NCBI RefSeq assembly: GCF_005577435.1
Contig: NZ_CP040396.1
Coordinates: 2,546,501-2,610,500, forward strand
DNA length: 64,000 bases
DNA from: Paenibacillus algicola
Lineage (GTDB): Bacteria; Bacillota; Bacilli; Paenibacillales; Paenibacillaceae
Reading direction: 5' to 3'
Shown here one piece after another: positions 62,871-64,000 of the stretch. The notes beneath the pieces are model-generated. The model was not told the DNA's origin. It was given only the letters and a program-made list of their open reading frames with translations, and searched no databases. The translations under genes and the position numbers were made by a program. How positions within the stretch are numbered: the first letter of the stretch is position 1; each line of letters begins with the position of its first letter.

Positions 62871-64000
62871 CTATACCTCCATGATGATCGGAAGGATCAT
62901 CGGTCTGCGGCGAGTCTGCTCGTACAGGAAGCGACCCAGCGCATCCTTCACGCTGGTCTTCAAGGAAGCCCATTCGTTTACGTTCTCACTCATGAGCTTC
63001 TGCAGCGTACTGGAAACGATGCGGTTGCTTTCTTCCAGCAGCCCTTCGGATTCACGAACATATACAAACCCTCGAGAGATAATGTCCGGTCCAGAAACAA
63101 TGGAGCCATTCTGCTTGCTCAGAGTCACGACAACGACCAGAATACCGTCTTGAGACAGCAGCTTACGGTCTCTCAGGACAATGTTACCGACGTCACCGAC
63201 GCCGAGTCCATCGATCAGTACATTGCCAGCTGTCACTTTACCAGCCTTCCGAGCCGAGCCGTTCTGAATCTCAACCACTTCTCCCAAATCCGTGATGAAG
63301 ATGTTGTCAGGCTCTACACCGACGGTCTCTGCCAGCAGTGCATGCTTGCGCTGCATCCGGTATTCACCATGGATAGGAATAAAGAACTGGGGCTTCATCA
63401 GATTCAGCATCAGCTTTAGTTCTTCCTGGCTGCCGTGGCCGGATACGTGTACGCCGGAATTGGAACCGCTGTAGATGACCTCTGCCCCGAGACGGAACAG
63501 CTCATCAATGGTCCGGCCGATGTACTTCTCATTTCCCGGCACCGGTGTGGCTGCAATAATTACAGTGTCGCCTGGCAGAATATCCACTTTACGGTGAGTC
63601 GAGCGGGCCATGCGTGTTAACGCAGACATTGGCTCACCCTGGCTGCCGGTACAGAGCACAACGACCCGGTCTGCTGCCATGCGGTTTACTTCCTCCGGCT
63701 CAATCAGCATGCCTTCAGGCACGTGAAGGTATCCAAGCTCCGAAGCGATAGACACAACATTTACCATACTGCGTCCAATTACAGCTACCTTGCGGCCCGT
63801 CTCCTCGGCTGCATTCACAACCTGTTGAATACGGTGAACGTTCGAAGCAAAGGTGGCTACTACCACGCGCTGCTCCGCCTTGCGGAAAATATCCTCCAGC
63901 ACCACGCCTACATTCTTCTCTGATGGCGTAAAGCCTGGCTTCTCTGCGTTGGTGCTGTCCGACAGCAGTGCGAGTACACCCTTACTGCCGATCTCCGCCA
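62871..64000 (-). CDS. rnj: ribonuclease J (partial, 5' end beyond window)
   Basis: The C-terminal 376 residues or so of RNase J, in an open frame to the window edge (...EIGSKGVLALLSDSTNAEKPG). Visible are the beta-CASP domain, the SGSNSGVHVSGHGSQEE motif, PIHGEYRMQRKHA, and the C-terminal domain ending RRRPMILPIIMEV. It is a 5'-3' exo/endonuclease for mRNA decay and rRNA maturation. Its place next to tepA matches Bacillus rnjB (ymfA), but the paralogue cannot be fixed from the part seen. Confidence 0.93.
   Translation of the reverse strand, partial: AEIGSKGVLALLSDSTNAEKPGFTPSEKNVGVVLEDIFRKAEQRVVVATFASNVHRIQQVVNAAEETGRKVAVIGRSMVNVVSIASELGYLHVPEGMLIEPEEVNRMAADRVVVLCTGSQGEPMSALTRMARSTHRKVDILPGDTVIIAATPVPGNEKYIGRTIDELFRLGAEVIYSGSNSGVHVSGHGSQEELKLMLNLMKPQFFIPIHGEYRMQRKHALLAETVGVEPDNIFITDLGEVVEIQNGSARKAGKVTAGNVLIDGLGVGDVGNIVLRDRKLLSQDGILVVVVTLSKQNGSIVSGPDIISRGFVYVRESEGLLEESNRIVSSTLQKLMSENVNEWASLKTSVKDALGRFLYEQTRRRPMILPIIMEV

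Overview
The window reads as the chromosome of a spore-forming Firmicute, most probably Paenibacillus. This is inferred from moderate GC, frequent TTG/GTG starts behind strong AGGAGG-type ribosome sites, sporulation genes (spoVS, sleB, an FtsK/SpoIIIE translocase), bacillithiol-type ypdA, an S-layer-homology protein, and gene order matching the Bacillus rnjB-tepA-ylzJ-spoIIIE ... ymfFHIJKM-pgsA-cinA-recA ... rny-ymdB-spoVS ... miaB-ricA chromosome arm. No rRNA, tRNA, CRISPR array or prophage was seen.

Region 1 (1-10.2 kb, all minus strand) is the most unusual part. It is a compact type VII (ESX/WXG100) secretion operon: a YukD/EsaB ubiquitin-like protein, an EccC-type ATPase without N-terminal FHA domains, a 268-aa protein that may be EspG-like, a WXG-like protein with a C-terminal extension, and a canonical WXG100 protein. 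These are followed by a membrane-spanning Ser/Thr kinase-like protein, a VWA (MIDAS) protein and a PP2C phosphatase. No EsaA, EssA or ordinary EssB gene is present. The kinase-VWA-PP2C set recalls the threonine-phosphorylation switch of type VI secretion and the TerY-P triads. A clear promoter overlapped by a 16-bp palindrome sits upstream. The WXG100 gene is flanked by its own candidate promoter and a terminator hairpin.

Region 2 (10.4-26 kb) is a mixed metabolic and accessory block: small ORFs, ypdA, a DUF441 membrane protein, an ABC exporter, a Nudix hydrolase and a HesB-like protein. It also holds a heterodimeric BmrCD-type multidrug exporter operon, preceded by a 36-codon leader ORF and an attenuator-like terminator. 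After it come an SLH protein, a HEPN-like protein, a four-helix Cys-rich copper-storage-type protein, a CobW GTPase, moaB, a lipoprotein and an acrylyl-CoA-reductase-like oxidoreductase.

Region 3 (26.1-31.1 kb) is a group II intron with its maturase, lodged just beyond the terminator of an nrtR-pncA-pncB NAD-salvage operon. That operon has a good promoter with an adjoining palindrome.

Region 4 (31.2-64 kb, nearly all minus strand) is the conserved core arm: ricA, miaB, pduL, korAB, an M19 dipeptidase, spoVS, ymdB, rny, recX, recA, cinA, pgsA, yajQ, rodZ, ymfK, ymfJ, ymfI, ymfH and ymfF. After sleB comes a hexuronate catabolic insertion (uxaA, uxaB, uxaC and a divergent AraC regulator). The arm ends with ftsK/spoIIIE, ylzJ, tepA and a ribonuclease J gene cut by the window edge. 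Most transcription units end in recognisable Rho-independent terminators, and recA carries a near-consensus LexA/DinR box.
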